From Myxococcales bacterium (GTDB lineage: Bacteria; Myxococcota_A; UBA9042; UBA3505), in NCBI GenBank assembly GCA_002728755.1, contig PBVT01000022.1, positions 23,749-87,748 on the forward strand: a DNA stretch of 64,000 nucleotides, read 5' to 3'. Every line of letters begins with the position of its first letter. The stretch's first letter is position 1. The position numbers and the translations under genes are program-made. Shown here one piece after another: positions 1-8,790 of this stretch. A model generated the notes under the pieces. The model saw nothing but the letters and a program-made list of their open reading frames with translations. It was not told where the DNA came from and did not search any database.

Positions 1-117
1 GATGCCTGTGTTCAGACCTCTCGAAGATGCTTCAATAGCAGCTCGAAGACCAGCGCCACCGGCGCCAATCACAACGACATCATGTTCAATAGTTTTGATT
101 TCGGAGACGTCGAGCAC
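1..117 (-). CDS. sdhA: Succinate dehydrogenase flavoprotein subunit, N-terminal fragment
   Basis: This is the first 39 codons of a gene that runs off the left edge. It starts at GTG (117-115), two codons' distance from nothing but the sdhC stop: only one base separates them. The visible residues contain the FAD-binding Rossmann motif VVIGAGGAGLRAAIEA, which is the N-terminal signature of SdhA/FrdA flavoproteins. SdhA oxidises succinate to fumarate on the cytoplasmic face of the membrane. The position directly after an SdhC-type membrane subunit supports SdhA over other FAD proteins such as NadB. No catalytic residues lie within the window. Confidence 0.8.
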   Translation of the reverse strand, partial: MLDVSEIKTIEHDVVVIGAGGAGLRAAIEASSRGLNTGI

Positions 118-118
118 G

Positions 119-955
119 TTAACCCCACGTGTTGTAGTCGGTGATTACACCGGACGAGACAAGACGGACATAGACGTCGCTACCTGCGACCCAGAATAGA
201 CTCGTCCATGCCCAGTTCATGTGTTTTTCGTTAAGCTTTGTGCATCCCTTCCAGGCTGTATAGCGAGCGGCCGAGCAGGAGAACTTATTGGTGCTCCCTC
301 CGATAAGATGTCGGAACGAGTGGCAACCAAAGGTGTAGCACGCAAGGAATATGGCGTTCAGGGTAAGGATGATGCTACCCACACCCACGCCAAATTTACC
401 GTCCCGGAAGAAGGCCTGCACTGCGTCGTAGGAGAGGATAACCACGAAGATGATCGCAAAATAGAGAGCGTATCGGTGTAGGTTCTGTACGAGAAGAAAG
501 CGGGTCTCGCCGCGATAGTTCTTCTGCGGTAAGGCTCCAACCGAGCACCCTGGAGGTGTTCCTGTGAACGCCCGGTAGTAGGTCTTTCGATAGTAGTAGC
601 AGGTGAAGCGGAACATCGCTGGGAACATAAGAATCAGAACCGCGGGAGATGCCGGGATAAAGGAAGGCCACCAGGATGGGAAGGTCCCAAACCATGCATG
701 GGATTCCGGGACGGCTCCCGGTACCGAGGGATCTACTAGAAGGACTGGGGAAAAGAAGGGGGATAGATAGCCGCCAAAGCCCTGCCCGGTGTCTGCTACC
801 CAATAATGATCGCCCTGTATAAGAGCCCAGGTAGCGTAGATGAGAAAGCCGGTCAGGATCGACAAGGACAACAGTGGACCAATCCACCATTTGTCCGTTC
901 GCATGGTTGTATTCAATCCCGCTTTATGCCCGCCAATGAGGGTCGATGAATTCAT
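119..955 (-). CDS. sdhC: Succinate dehydrogenase membrane subunit (actinobacterial-style SdhC)
   Basis: The protein has about five hydrophobic segments. It carries motifs that I recall from the single, long SdhC-like subunit preceding sdhA in Streptomyces-type complexes: KWWIGPLL near the start, YLSPFFSP, CYYYRKTYYRAF, a QNLHRY motif and a CHSFRHL motif whose His residues are candidate haem ligands. It differs from the short enterobacterial SdhC/SdhD pair. The start is uncertain: ATG at 955 is chosen because an AGCAGG lies 10 bases upstream. A GTG at 1006 would add 17 residues and an ATG at 904 would remove 17. Its job would be to anchor SdhAB and pass electrons to quinone. sdhA follows after one base. 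Confidence 0.75.
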   Translation of the reverse strand: MNSSTLIGGHKAGLNTTMRTDKWWIGPLLSLSILTGFLIYATWALIQGDHYWVADTGQGFGGYLSPFFSPVLLVDPSVPGAVPESHAWFGTFPSWWPSFIPASPAVLILMFPAMFRFTCYYYRKTYYRAFTGTPPGCSVGALPQKNYRGETRFLLVQNLHRYALYFAIIFVVILSYDAVQAFFRDGKFGVGVGSIILTLNAIFLACYTFGCHSFRHLIGGSTNKFSCSAARYTAWKGCTKLNEKHMNWAWTSLFWVAGSDVYVRLVSSGVITDYNTWG

Positions 956-1121
956 GGGAATCGTACCTGCTGAATAGGAGCCGAAATGGGTCGCCATAAC
1001 TGCCACGAAACTCGGTATTCGTCAACATCGCGCGTATAGCGCGCGCACGAGTAGGGCAGAAATCAGGTTGTCCCCGCTCTGTTTTCTACAGGATATGTAC
1101 CTGGGTAGGACCAGGTTTTTT

Positions 1122-1643
1122 CTAGGACTCCTGGTCCCTATACCAGGGGAGTAGGGTGCCAATCAGTCCGGCGAACCCGCCGATCAGATACAGTGCCATT
1201 CCGCGCCCTAGAGTGAGTGAACTCAGCTCCTCGGGACGTGGTGCGGTCAGGAAAATAATAATCCCGACCATGCATTGACCCAGGATCAACCAGGTGACTC
1301 GGTCCATGAACTCCCATCTCTTTCGAAACAGGGTTGAGATACAGCCAATGAATAGCAAGGCCGCAGCTGATGTTCCGAAAAAGAATAAGACCGTGGCTCC
1401 AATATGGAATTGCATTGGAACGGTGTCGGATTGATAGGACAGGGATGAGCAAATGTCTGATTGGAGGGTGTCGCCCCGGTCAGACAGCGTGACTTCCCAC
1501 ACACAGCTTTGTGCCTCTAGAAGGCCGGCACGGACCAGCATTCGGTTCTCAATCTTCGACATCCACATCGACGAGAGGCTGCCGATAATAAGACAAAGCG
1601 CACCGACACCCATCAAAATACTCGAGGTCAACGGCTTGTTCAT
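1122..1643 (-). CDS. Small membrane protein with four predicted helices
   Basis: I do not recognise this 173-residue protein. It has four hydrophobic segments, at about residues 8-28, 78-101, 117-134 and 146-166. The loop between the first two carries two cysteines (47 and 65), which could form a disulfide if the loop is outside the cell. A GGGAGG ribosome site lies well placed upstream of the ATG at 1643. It sits between icd and sdhC on the same strand with short gaps, so it may be transcribed with the TCA-cycle genes, but nothing in the sequence ties it to them functionally. Confidence 0.65.
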   Translation of the reverse strand: MNKPLTSSILMGVGALCLIIGSLSSMWMSKIENRMLVRAGLLEAQSCVWEVTLSDRGDTLQSDICSSLSYQSDTVPMQFHIGATVLFFFGTSAAALLFIGCISTLFRKRWEFMDRVTWLILGQCMVGIIIFLTAPRPEELSSLTLGRGMALYLIGGFAGLIGTLLPWYRDQES

Positions 1644-1703
1644 TCTTTGGTCCTCCCCTCGAAACCCGCGAACGCCTGGAATTCGCGAAGTCTTCGACCA
1701 CTA

Positions 1704-2975
1704 TCACATATTTTCGATAATAGCCGATCCGAATTCGCTACATCGGAGTTTGGTCGCTCCGTCCATCAAGCGATGGAAATCATAGGTGACCCGCTTGCTT
1801 TCGATGGTCTTCTCAAGGCCTGCAATAATGCAGTCTGCGGCCTCATTCCAACCCATATATCGGAACATCATTTCTCCCGACAGGATGACGGATCCAGGAT
1901 TTACTTTGTCCTGTCCGGCATATTTGGGTGCTGTACCATGTGTGGCTTCGAATACGGCGATGCCGTTCTCGTAGTTGATGTTGGCCCCCGGGGCGATTCC
2001 AATCCCACCGACCTGTGCGGCTAGAGCATCCGAAACATAGTCCCCATTGAGGTTCGGAGTAGCGATGACATCGTATTCCGCGGGACGCGTCAGGATCTGC
2101 TGAAGGAATGCATCACAGATACAGTCTTTTACGAGAATCTTTCCAGCTTCGAGCGCGGCCGCCTGTTCGGCGTTGGCTGCCTCTGTTCCCTGTTCTTCTT
2201 TGGTCTTCTCCCAACGTGCCCAGGAATAGGTCTGATCGGCGAACTCCTGGTCCGCGACTTCATATCCCCATTTCTTGAAGAAGCCCTCAGTGAACTTCAT
2301 GATATTGCCCTTATGAACAAGGGTGACACTTTGCCGGTTCTGGTCCAGAGCATATTGGATGGCCGCGCGTGACAGACGCTTGGAGCCCTCTTCGCTCATG
2401 GGTTTGATGCCCAGGCTGGATGTGTCGGGGAAGCGAATCTTCTCTACACCGAGCTCTTCCACCAGGAAATTGCGGAGCTTAATTACGTCTTCGCTTCCAT
2501 GATCGAATTCGATGCCAGCGTAGATCCCTTCCGTGTTTTCACGGAAGATGACCATATTGACCTTTTCCGGGGTCTTAACAGGACTCGGGACGCCATCAAA
2601 GTAGCGAACAGGTCGTTGACATACATAGAGGTCAAGCCGCTGCCGAATCGCCACGTTGAGACTGCGGATACCGCCACCTACCGGTGTGGTCAGTGGCCCC
2701 TTAATGGATACAAGATGGTCGGCGATGGTGTCTGTTGTTTCAGTCGGAAGCCATTCCCCGGTGTTGTTGAAGGCCTTTTCCCCTGCGTAGACTTCCAGCC
2801 ACTCGATCTTTCGTTGTCCACCATAGGCTCGTTCCACGGCTGCGTTGAATACTCGAACAGCGGATGCCCAGATGTCCGGCCCAATTCCGTCACCTTCGAT
2901 AAACGGAAGGATGACATGGTCGGGTACGGATAGAGTGCCATTGGCGTTTTTCGTCACTTTAGCGGCTGGTGTCAT
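1704..2975 (-). CDS. icd: NADP-dependent isocitrate dehydrogenase
   Basis: The 423-residue protein matches the homodimeric Icd family along its whole length (E. coli: 416). It oxidatively decarboxylates isocitrate to 2-oxoglutarate. The substrate loop [13 protein letters not shown] contains Ser105, equivalent to the serine that AceK phosphorylates in E. coli, with Asn107 and Arg112 nearby. [11 protein letters not shown] supplies the catalytic Lys and [13 protein letters not shown] the metal-binding Asp. [17 protein letters not shown] is the NADP-specific form, with Lys-Tyr where NAD enzymes differ. The start ATG has GGAG five bases upstream. No aceK is visible in the window. Confidence 0.97.
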   Translation of the reverse strand: MTPAAKVTKNANGTLSVPDHVILPFIEGDGIGPDIWASAVRVFNAAVERAYGGQRKIEWLEVYAGEKAFNNTGEWLPTETTDTIADHLVSIKGPLTTPVGGGIRSLNVAIRQRLDLYVCQRPVRYFDGVPSPVKTPEKVNMVIFRENTEGIYAGIEFDHGSEDVIKLRNFLVEELGVEKIRFPDTSSLGIKPMSEEGSKRLSRAAIQYALDQNRQSVTLVHKGNIMKFTEGFFKKWGYEVADQEFADQTYSWARWEKTKEEQGTEAANAEQAAALEAGKILVKDCICDAFLQQILTRPAEYDVIATPNLNGDYVSDALAAQVGGIGIAPGANINYENGIAVFEATHGTAPKYAGQDKVNPGSVILSGEMMFRYMGWNEAADCIIAGLEKTIESKRVTYDFHRLMDGATKLRCSEFGSAIIENM

Positions 2976-3166
2976 GATGGCTCCAATACTCTAACTGATA
3001 TACGTATGCGCTCTGGGCGAATATTTCGGTGAGTCGGAACACGTATCGAAGATTCGCCAGGACAGGTATGCGCGGAGAAGGCCTTTTAACCCGACTTGCC
3101 GTCTGCGTCAATGATCGAGGGGTCCAAAGAGACGGCTGGGCTGCTATTGGTATACGTGTTCGGACT

Positions 3167-4126
3167 CTAGGGTTCCGTCGCAAAAGAACATGGCGGGGTC
3201 ATCCGTTGCCCATCCAGATAACGAGCGATACTCATCGGTTTCTTTCCGGCTGGATGGATCATCTCGATGGAGAGTATTCCATCGGAGGTGGTTACAAGAC
3301 CTGCTTCACCGTTGAGTGCGTAGAGAGTACCGGCCGGGGCTGATGTACTGGCGTTCTTGGCAATTTGCGCGCGCACCACTCGGACTGCTCGACCTTCTAA
3401 TCGGGCCTGCGCCCCGGGCCATGGGTTCATCGCCCGGATATGATTGATGACATCGGCTGCTGGACGGTTCCAGTCGATCCAGCCGTCGCTCTTGGTGATC
3501 TTGCCGGCGTAGGTTACCCCATCGGCCGGCTGGGGGGTCCCATGCAGAGCGTCGGTGTCGCCATCGACAAACGAAGCGAGGACTGACGAGAGGAGCTCTG
3601 CGCCGAGGTCAGCGAGCGCATCATGAAGTTCTCCAGCTGTCATCTGTTCGGGGATGGAGATCGCGGATTGTGCGATCATCGGACCCGTGTCCAGGCCTTC
3701 GTCCATCTGCATCAGGGTGACGCCGGTTGTCTCGTCTCCGGCACCGATGGCCGCTTGAATAGGAGATGCGCCGCGCCAACGTGGGAGTAGGCTCGCGTGG
3801 ATATTAACGCAACCAAGCCGTGGAATATCCAGGAGCTCTTTGGGCAGGATTTGTCCATAGGCTGCCACAACGATCAGATCGGGTTTTTGCGCGCGAATAG
3901 CCTCGATCAGGTTTTGACCTTCCGGGGTGCGCAGGGAAACGGGCTGTTCGACGGTTATACCGGCTGCGAGAGCAGCCTGTTTTACGGGCGACATGACGAC
4001 ACGATTGCCGCGACCGGCTGGTCGGTCGGGTTGTGTAAAGACACAATCGACCTGATGGTTTTCAACCAGGACCTGCAGGCCTGGTACCGCGAAATCCGGT
4101 GTGCCCATGAAAATAACGCGCAGCAT
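3167..4126 (-). CDS. fmt: Methionyl-tRNA formyltransferase
   Basis: This enzyme transfers a formyl group from 10-formyl-THF to Met-tRNA(fMet). Length (319) is typical. Visible family motifs are MGTPDFAVP at the N-terminus, VNIHASLLPRWRGASPIQ holding the catalytic Asn and His, and GVTLMQMDEGLDTGPM holding the catalytic Asp. The C-terminal tRNA-binding domain includes the NPWPGA motif. It lies 24 bases downstream of def, the usual partner that removes the formyl group after translation. About 190 bases separate it from icd. Confidence 0.97.
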   Translation of the reverse strand: MLRVIFMGTPDFAVPGLQVLVENHQVDCVFTQPDRPAGRGNRVVMSPVKQAALAAGITVEQPVSLRTPEGQNLIEAIRAQKPDLIVVAAYGQILPKELLDIPRLGCVNIHASLLPRWRGASPIQAAIGAGDETTGVTLMQMDEGLDTGPMIAQSAISIPEQMTAGELHDALADLGAELLSSVLASFVDGDTDALHGTPQPADGVTYAGKITKSDGWIDWNRPAADVINHIRAMNPWPGAQARLEGRAVRVVRAQIAKNASTSAPAGTLYALNGEAGLVTTSDGILSIEMIHPAGKKPMSIARYLDGQRMTPPCSFATEP

Positions 4127-4150
4127 GAACTCTAACCTGTCTAGGGGATC

Positions 4151-4696
4151 CTACAGCGACACGTCTGGAGGTAGCAGTTCTGGGAGGAACCAGGGCTGTT
4201 CCTTGAGCTGTCGAATTAATTCGACGCGATGGTCGCCGCGAGCCCTGTCTACCAGGGTAATGCCGTCCAGGTGATCCATCTCATGTTGAATGCAAATACT
4301 AAGCAACCCATCGGCCTGGATCTCAAATGGCTTTCCTGAGGGGTCCTGCGCCCGCAGAGTGAGCTCTGCATGTCGTTGCACTGGCACCGTCAAATCAGGG
4401 AAGGAGAGGCATCCCTCTTCGAAAACGATTTCACCCTTCGCGTCTACGATTTCAGGATTGATGATGGCGTATAAATTGGAGTCTTCACGATCGGGCCATT
4501 CCACATCAATGACGAGGATCCTCTTGGAGATCTGAATTTGCGGAGCGGCCAGACCGATGCCGTTGGACACGTACATGGTTTCGGCCATATCCGAAATTAG
4601 TGCCAGCAGAGATGGCCCGAATTCTGCCTCTGTTACGGCCGCCGCTTTTTGGAGTAGTACGGGAGCTGGGTAGGCAACAATTTCATGTACTGTCAT
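4151..4696 (-). CDS. def: Peptide deformylase
   Basis: The 181-residue protein has all three deformylase motifs: GIGLAAPQ (46-53), EGCLS (94-98, metal ligand Cys96) and HEMDH (138-142). It removes the N-formyl group from nascent proteins. The start ATG at 4696 is chosen because MTVHEIVAYPAPVL aligns with the family N-terminus; a longer in-frame reading upstream lies inside the preceding gene in another frame and is not protein-like. The ATG overlaps the upstream stop as ATGA, so translation is probably coupled to the 139-residue gene before it. Confidence 0.96.
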   Translation of the reverse strand: MTVHEIVAYPAPVLLQKAAAVTEAEFGPSLLALISDMAETMYVSNGIGLAAPQIQISKRILVIDVEWPDREDSNLYAIINPEIVDAKGEIVFEEGCLSFPDLTVPVQRHAELTLRAQDPSGKPFEIQADGLLSICIQHEMDHLDGITLVDRARGDHRVELIRQLKEQPWFLPELLPPDVSL

Positions 4697-5112
4697 GAAT
4701 CTTGACCTGGTTTCTGGCCTGCACCTTCCGTTCGAGCTCGAATGGCAGAGAGATAGGCGGGGCCCAGGGTCGTATCGGTTAGAACCCAGCGGGCAAGGGG
4801 TAGATGTTCGCGGCAAGTCTGGATAGCGTTACGTTCCTCTGCTGTGAGGCCGGAACGCCCACTCAATTCTTCCAGCCAGGCCAACTGGACTGCGATGCGA
4901 TGTTTGGCATCGGAGGGGGATACGTCGGACTCCAGGCCAAGCGCCACATGATAGGGTTTGTTCTGGACGCGATCTCGGAGGTCTTCCAGCTGTCCCCATT
5001 CCTGGGTTGTTAACACCGATGTCGATTCCATCGGACTGAGGAAAGAGTTGTCGAACCGGTTGGAAGAAGTGGAGACGGCAGGGAGCTCTTCAGTTCTTGG
5101 TTCGTCCGGCAT
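4693..5112 (-). CDS. Small J-like protein translationally coupled to def
   Basis: This 139-residue protein is not clearly assignable. Residues about 50-125 resemble a J domain in layout: an opening PYHVALGLESDVSPSDA like the 'YxxLGV...AS' start, a long helix, then ARWVLTDTTLGPAYL like the closing 'A..vL.d...R..YD'. The HPD tripeptide that J proteins use to stimulate Hsp70 is absent. The N-terminal 45 residues are low in hydrophobics and look disordered. An AGGAG lies eight bases before the ATG. The stop overlaps the def start, suggesting a cytoplasmic protein made in step with deformylase. The J-domain link is an inference from pattern only. Confidence 0.6.
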   Translation of the reverse strand: MPDEPRTEELPAVSTSSNRFDNSFLSPMESTSVLTTQEWGQLEDLRDRVQNKPYHVALGLESDVSPSDAKHRIAVQLAWLEELSGRSGLTAEERNAIQTCREHLPLARWVLTDTTLGPAYLSAIRARTEGAGQKPGQDS

Positions 5113-5291
5113 CGAGTTTTCTCCTATGGTCTACGAGTCAGCGACGGTGGTAGCGAAGCCTGCGCTAAACCGGGCCGCGTGCTATCCGGAAGGACCATAT
5201 CCACGCGCGCCGGGCCAGGCAAGAGCAAAGTTGCGAACCATTGAAGGAAACGATTATTGATGTGTTATCCCCTTCTTTCGGCGGCGTATCT

Positions 5292-6884
5292 ATGAACCCA
5301 ACCAAGGCATTATATAGCGGTTTTCAAAAGGTAGTGGCCCTCGGATCGTGTCGGCGATTTGGGCTACTGTTCGCCCTGGCCACAGTATTGGCTTGTGGTT
5401 CGGATGGTGATGGTTCCCTGGGGCAGGTCTGCACCGTGGGGGAGTATCTCTGTGTAAATGGTACCGTACACCAATGTGTCTCTGGAACGGGGGAGACGGA
5501 GTACATAGCCAGTTGCAGCCCGGATGAGCTTTGTTATGACGGTCGCTGTGAGCCAGGGGTGGTAACAGATACGGGGACGGACACCTCTATTGGGAGCGAC
5601 GTGTCCGAATCGGATGTTTCGGATAGTTCGGTGGGCGAAGATATGAACGTCGCCGACATCATTGACGATGGTTTCGATAGCGCTGAGACGGCTTTGTCTG
5701 ATGCCACCGACATCGACTCCCCACCGTTGGATTCAGGGCCTGGCGACGCCACCGCTTCGGATGTTGGGGTGGACGTGCATGATGCCTCGGACCTTGTCGC
5801 GGATGAGGGAATTGGCACGGCGGATATCGGGCCACCGGAGCCCACACCATTTGTCTCCATGAATTATGCGGCCGTACCACAAGCTGTGATGAAACACGCC
5901 ATTAAGGACATCGTCTATCTACAGGATGGTACCGGTAGAGCCGTACTCGGAGGTCTACGTAATGTGGGGCTGTATACGGCGGATGGCAGTGTGCAGGCGG
6001 TCGCAGACCTGGGGGACTTCTCCCTCGAAAGAGTCGCGGTTGTCGCCGGTTTCGATGATGTGGTGATCGCGGGAGGTGAGGGCGATGATGGCCGTCTATT
6101 GCTGCTCGACCTCACGACTGGAACCACCTCGGTCATTCCGGGCTCCGAGATCAGCGGGTTCCGCTATCGTGCGCTCGTCCCCGATCCGACGGGTGGTTTC
6201 TTCGCTTTAGCGGGTGGAGTCTCGGGGCAACAGTATCTTCAGACGCGGGTGTACCACGTGCAGGAAAACGTGGTGTTGAAGAAGGCATTTGTCGCGGGGG
6301 CTGGCTTAACCGACGCGGTCTGGGTTGATTCTACCGCGATCTATGGGGAACCGTTTCTTTTGATTCTGCTAGGGATCAATGGAGCGGATAGTCGATCCTA
6401 TATTGGTTCCACCACGGATGTGTTGGAGAATGGCTGGATGAACTCCTTCGGGAACCCAGGGCGGGCCGCCTGGCGACCGGCGGGTAGTTATGGAATGGCC
6501 ATGGGTACGAGCAGTAATAAGGCGTATCTATTCGACGGTAGCTGGACCAAAACTACGCTGCCCGTAAATCCTACCTTCAACGCCGTCGCGTTTAGCCCCT
6601 ACGGAAATATTGCTCTTCTGGTGGGCCGTCCCAGTGGCAACCCTCTTGGTGGTACGGTTGTTGTACATCGCAACTCTGGTTTTTCTCTGGCGACTGGCAC
6701 CTGGGAGGATTGGAGTATCCCCGGGTTTGATCAGACACCCTATAGCGCCGACTCGAACACACATCTGCTGTCGGTTGCCTTTCAACCCGGGTCCGATTGT
6801 GGGGAAGGCCTGATCGGTACGATGGCCCCCAATAATTCCACGATCGCCCGATTGATACGCTTTACGACTACGGTCTGTCCCTAG
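5292..6884 (+). CDS. Secreted lipoprotein with Cys-rich head and beta-propeller-like body
   Basis: I do not recognise a specific function. From the ATG at 5292 the 530-residue product begins with a basic stretch, a hydrophobic segment and the lipobox VLAC (Cys35), so it should be lipid-anchored after export. A short Cys-rich module follows (CTVGEYLC...CYDGRC), then about 100 residues dominated by Asp, Ser, Thr and Val. The remaining 320 residues are repeated beta-strand-like segments with YxxDGSWT and similar turns, suggesting a propeller. A TTG at 5241 would add 17 residues before the signal peptide and is less likely. It stands alone on plus between two minus-strand groups. Confidence 0.7.
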   Translation: MNPTKALYSGFQKVVALGSCRRFGLLFALATVLACGSDGDGSLGQVCTVGEYLCVNGTVHQCVSGTGETEYIASCSPDELCYDGRCEPGVVTDTGTDTSIGSDVSESDVSDSSVGEDMNVADIIDDGFDSAETALSDATDIDSPPLDSGPGDATASDVGVDVHDASDLVADEGIGTADIGPPEPTPFVSMNYAAVPQAVMKHAIKDIVYLQDGTGRAVLGGLRNVGLYTADGSVQAVADLGDFSLERVAVVAGFDDVVIAGGEGDDGRLLLLDLTTGTTSVIPGSEISGFRYRALVPDPTGGFFALAGGVSGQQYLQTRVYHVQENVVLKKAFVAGAGLTDAVWVDSTAIYGEPFLLILLGINGADSRSYIGSTTDVLENGWMNSFGNPGRAAWRPAGSYGMAMGTSSNKAYLFDGSWTKTTLPVNPTFNAVAFSPYGNIALLVGRPSGNPLGGTVVVHRNSGFSLATGTWEDWSIPGFDQTPYSADSNTHLLSVAFQPGSDCGEGLIGTMAPNNSTIARLIRFTTTVCP

Positions 6885-6906
6885 TCTCGTTTTCAGGCCC
6901 TGGTCT

Positions 6907-8532
6907 TCAGGCACTGCTGGACTCGGTCCGTTTGACGGGTAGGGGATCTGGGAGTTTTGCGACACGAATACAATCTCGACCGAGTTGTTTCGCGGTGAGC
7001 AAGGCTTCGTCGGCCCTACGCATGAGGTCGGCTGCCGATTCAACCGGCTCGTTTCCAGAGAAGGTAACGATACCGAAGGTTGCGGTGACTGGAATATCGC
7101 CTTTACCCAGCGCCGAGCGAATGGAAACCTGGAGTCGACGAGTGACCTGGAGGGCTCGCTCATTTGGGGTCTCTGGCATCAAGATGACGAACTCGTCTCC
7201 GCCAAATCGTGTGACGACGTCAGAGGCCCGTACGCAGGCGCTGAGGATCTCGGCCACGGACACCAGCAGTTGATCGCCCGCATCATGACCCATGGTGTCA
7301 TTCACGTCTTTGAAATGATCCAGGTCCAGCATCACCATACTAAACATGCGCGCGTAGCGTTGGCAGGCATGGAATTCATCTTCAAGGCGTGCTTCCAGAT
7401 AGCGGCGATTGAACACACCCGTGAGAGGGTCGGTTACGACTTGTTCCTGTAGACGACTGGATGCTTCCTCCAGTTGTTTGATGAGGGATTTCAGAGCCCC
7501 CACATCACGGAGTACGCAGGCGAGCCCGGCGATACGGCCAGACCCGGGATCTCGAATCGTAGAGAATGTATATTCAATGGGCGTCGGTTCGCCGGTTCGT
7601 GAGACGACCACACCCTCACCATTTACGGGGCGACCACGGGCCGCCATGGTGAGAGCACGGTTTACCTCGTGGGCGGGCTCCATAAGAGTTCGTAGATTGG
7701 TCCCCTGCAGCTGTCCGGGCTCTCGATCGAGGAGATTCCAGGCCGAGGGGTTGGTAAATTCGATGGTTCCCTCGAGGTCACAGAGCACGATGCCCTCTGT
7801 GACAGCTTCTACAATCGTCTGTGCGGTTCGCTCCAATGTGATGGAGAACAGTTGATAGCGAAGCATCCCCAAGCCAACCACAACCGTGTTGATCGCGGTC
7901 AATGAGATGAGCAGGTGGGGGCCCTGAGAGATTCCGATACTGGGATGTATGATTGGAACGACGACCCCCCCGAGGAGTGGAACCAGCATACCCACAAAGA
8001 CCATCGATGTGCGGCGTCGAGAATCTCCGCCCTGATTCCGCCGTAATTGCATGAATAGATGAATCAGCGCGACCAACAGCCCCAGAGAGAGATGCCCTAG
8101 ACCCAACGTGGTGTATAGGAACCCTGGCTCATGGACGAACCCTCCATGTTCTGCGCGGACCATCTCGTCGACCAGCCAGCCTTTTTTCCAGGCGATGATC
8201 GATAGAAAGATACCGCTACATAAGAATATAAAGGGGAACAGAGGAGTCTTGAGCCATCCACGATTCCCTACGTGGGCCCGCACAAACATCAGGAAAATGG
8301 GGACGAGCAGAGCCCACCCTGGTGTTGAGATCGCGAAAAATCGAAAGGCCTGTTCCGGGGTGGTCGCGAGAGTGAAGTGCAGGTATTGGACCAACCCCCA
8401 GTAGACGAGCGCCAGGCACATCAATGCGTACCATCGGTTTTCCGACGACGTAGGATCGCGCGCAAAAATGACGCCTGCTAGCAGAGCGTTCATTAACAAT
8501 GCGACGAGGATATAGATTTGAGGTTCAGGCAT
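6907..8532 (-). CDS. Membrane diguanylate cyclase: 7TM sensor, PAS, GGDEF
   Basis: The 541-residue protein would make cyclic di-GMP. Seven hydrophobic segments fill residues 5-228 and resemble the 7TM sensor region of some histidine kinases. A PAS domain follows at about 235-345 and a GGDEF domain at about 368-530. The active loop is intact (GGDEF, 444-448) and is preceded five residues earlier by RASD, the inhibitory RxxD product-binding site. ATG at 8532 has AAAGG upstream; a TTG at 8553 would add seven residues. It is convergent with the lipoprotein gene to its left and divergent from era. Confidence 0.9.
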   Translation of the reverse strand: MPEPQIYILVALLMNALLAGVIFARDPTSSENRWYALMCLALVYWGLVQYLHFTLATTPEQAFRFFAISTPGWALLVPIFLMFVRAHVGNRGWLKTPLFPFIFLCSGIFLSIIAWKKGWLVDEMVRAEHGGFVHEPGFLYTTLGLGHLSLGLLVALIHLFMQLRRNQGGDSRRRTSMVFVGMLVPLLGGVVVPIIHPSIGISQGPHLLISLTAINTVVVGLGMLRYQLFSITLERTAQTIVEAVTEGIVLCDLEGTIEFTNPSAWNLLDREPGQLQGTNLRTLMEPAHEVNRALTMAARGRPVNGEGVVVSRTGEPTPIEYTFSTIRDPGSGRIAGLACVLRDVGALKSLIKQLEEASSRLQEQVVTDPLTGVFNRRYLEARLEDEFHACQRYARMFSMVMLDLDHFKDVNDTMGHDAGDQLLVSVAEILSACVRASDVVTRFGGDEFVILMPETPNERALQVTRRLQVSIRSALGKGDIPVTATFGIVTFSGNEPVESAADLMRRADEALLTAKQLGRDCIRVAKLPDPLPVKRTESSSA

Positions 8533-8790
8533 GGACAGACCTTTGAGGTCCAATACACAAGATGCTGTCCGGGGCTCCCGGAGGTCTTCCTTTCAGCGTT
8601 CTGCACCGAACACGGTACGAGTCTATTTCTCTAGTGTATTTATCGTACGGGGGAATTACCTCCACACAGAAAGGGTATGGTGTTAAAGGGTTCCAGCGAT
8701 CAAGGCTGGCCGAATAGCTCACAACAAGGTAGATCGGCCTATCCATTCAAAAACTTGAGCTGTTACGGCTGTTGAGCCGCCCCCACCTCC

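Noticed and set aside
5241..5291. TTG-initiated extension of the first lipoprotein
   Set aside because: It would place 17 residues ahead of the signal peptide; the ATG at 5292 gives a normal lipoprotein leader.
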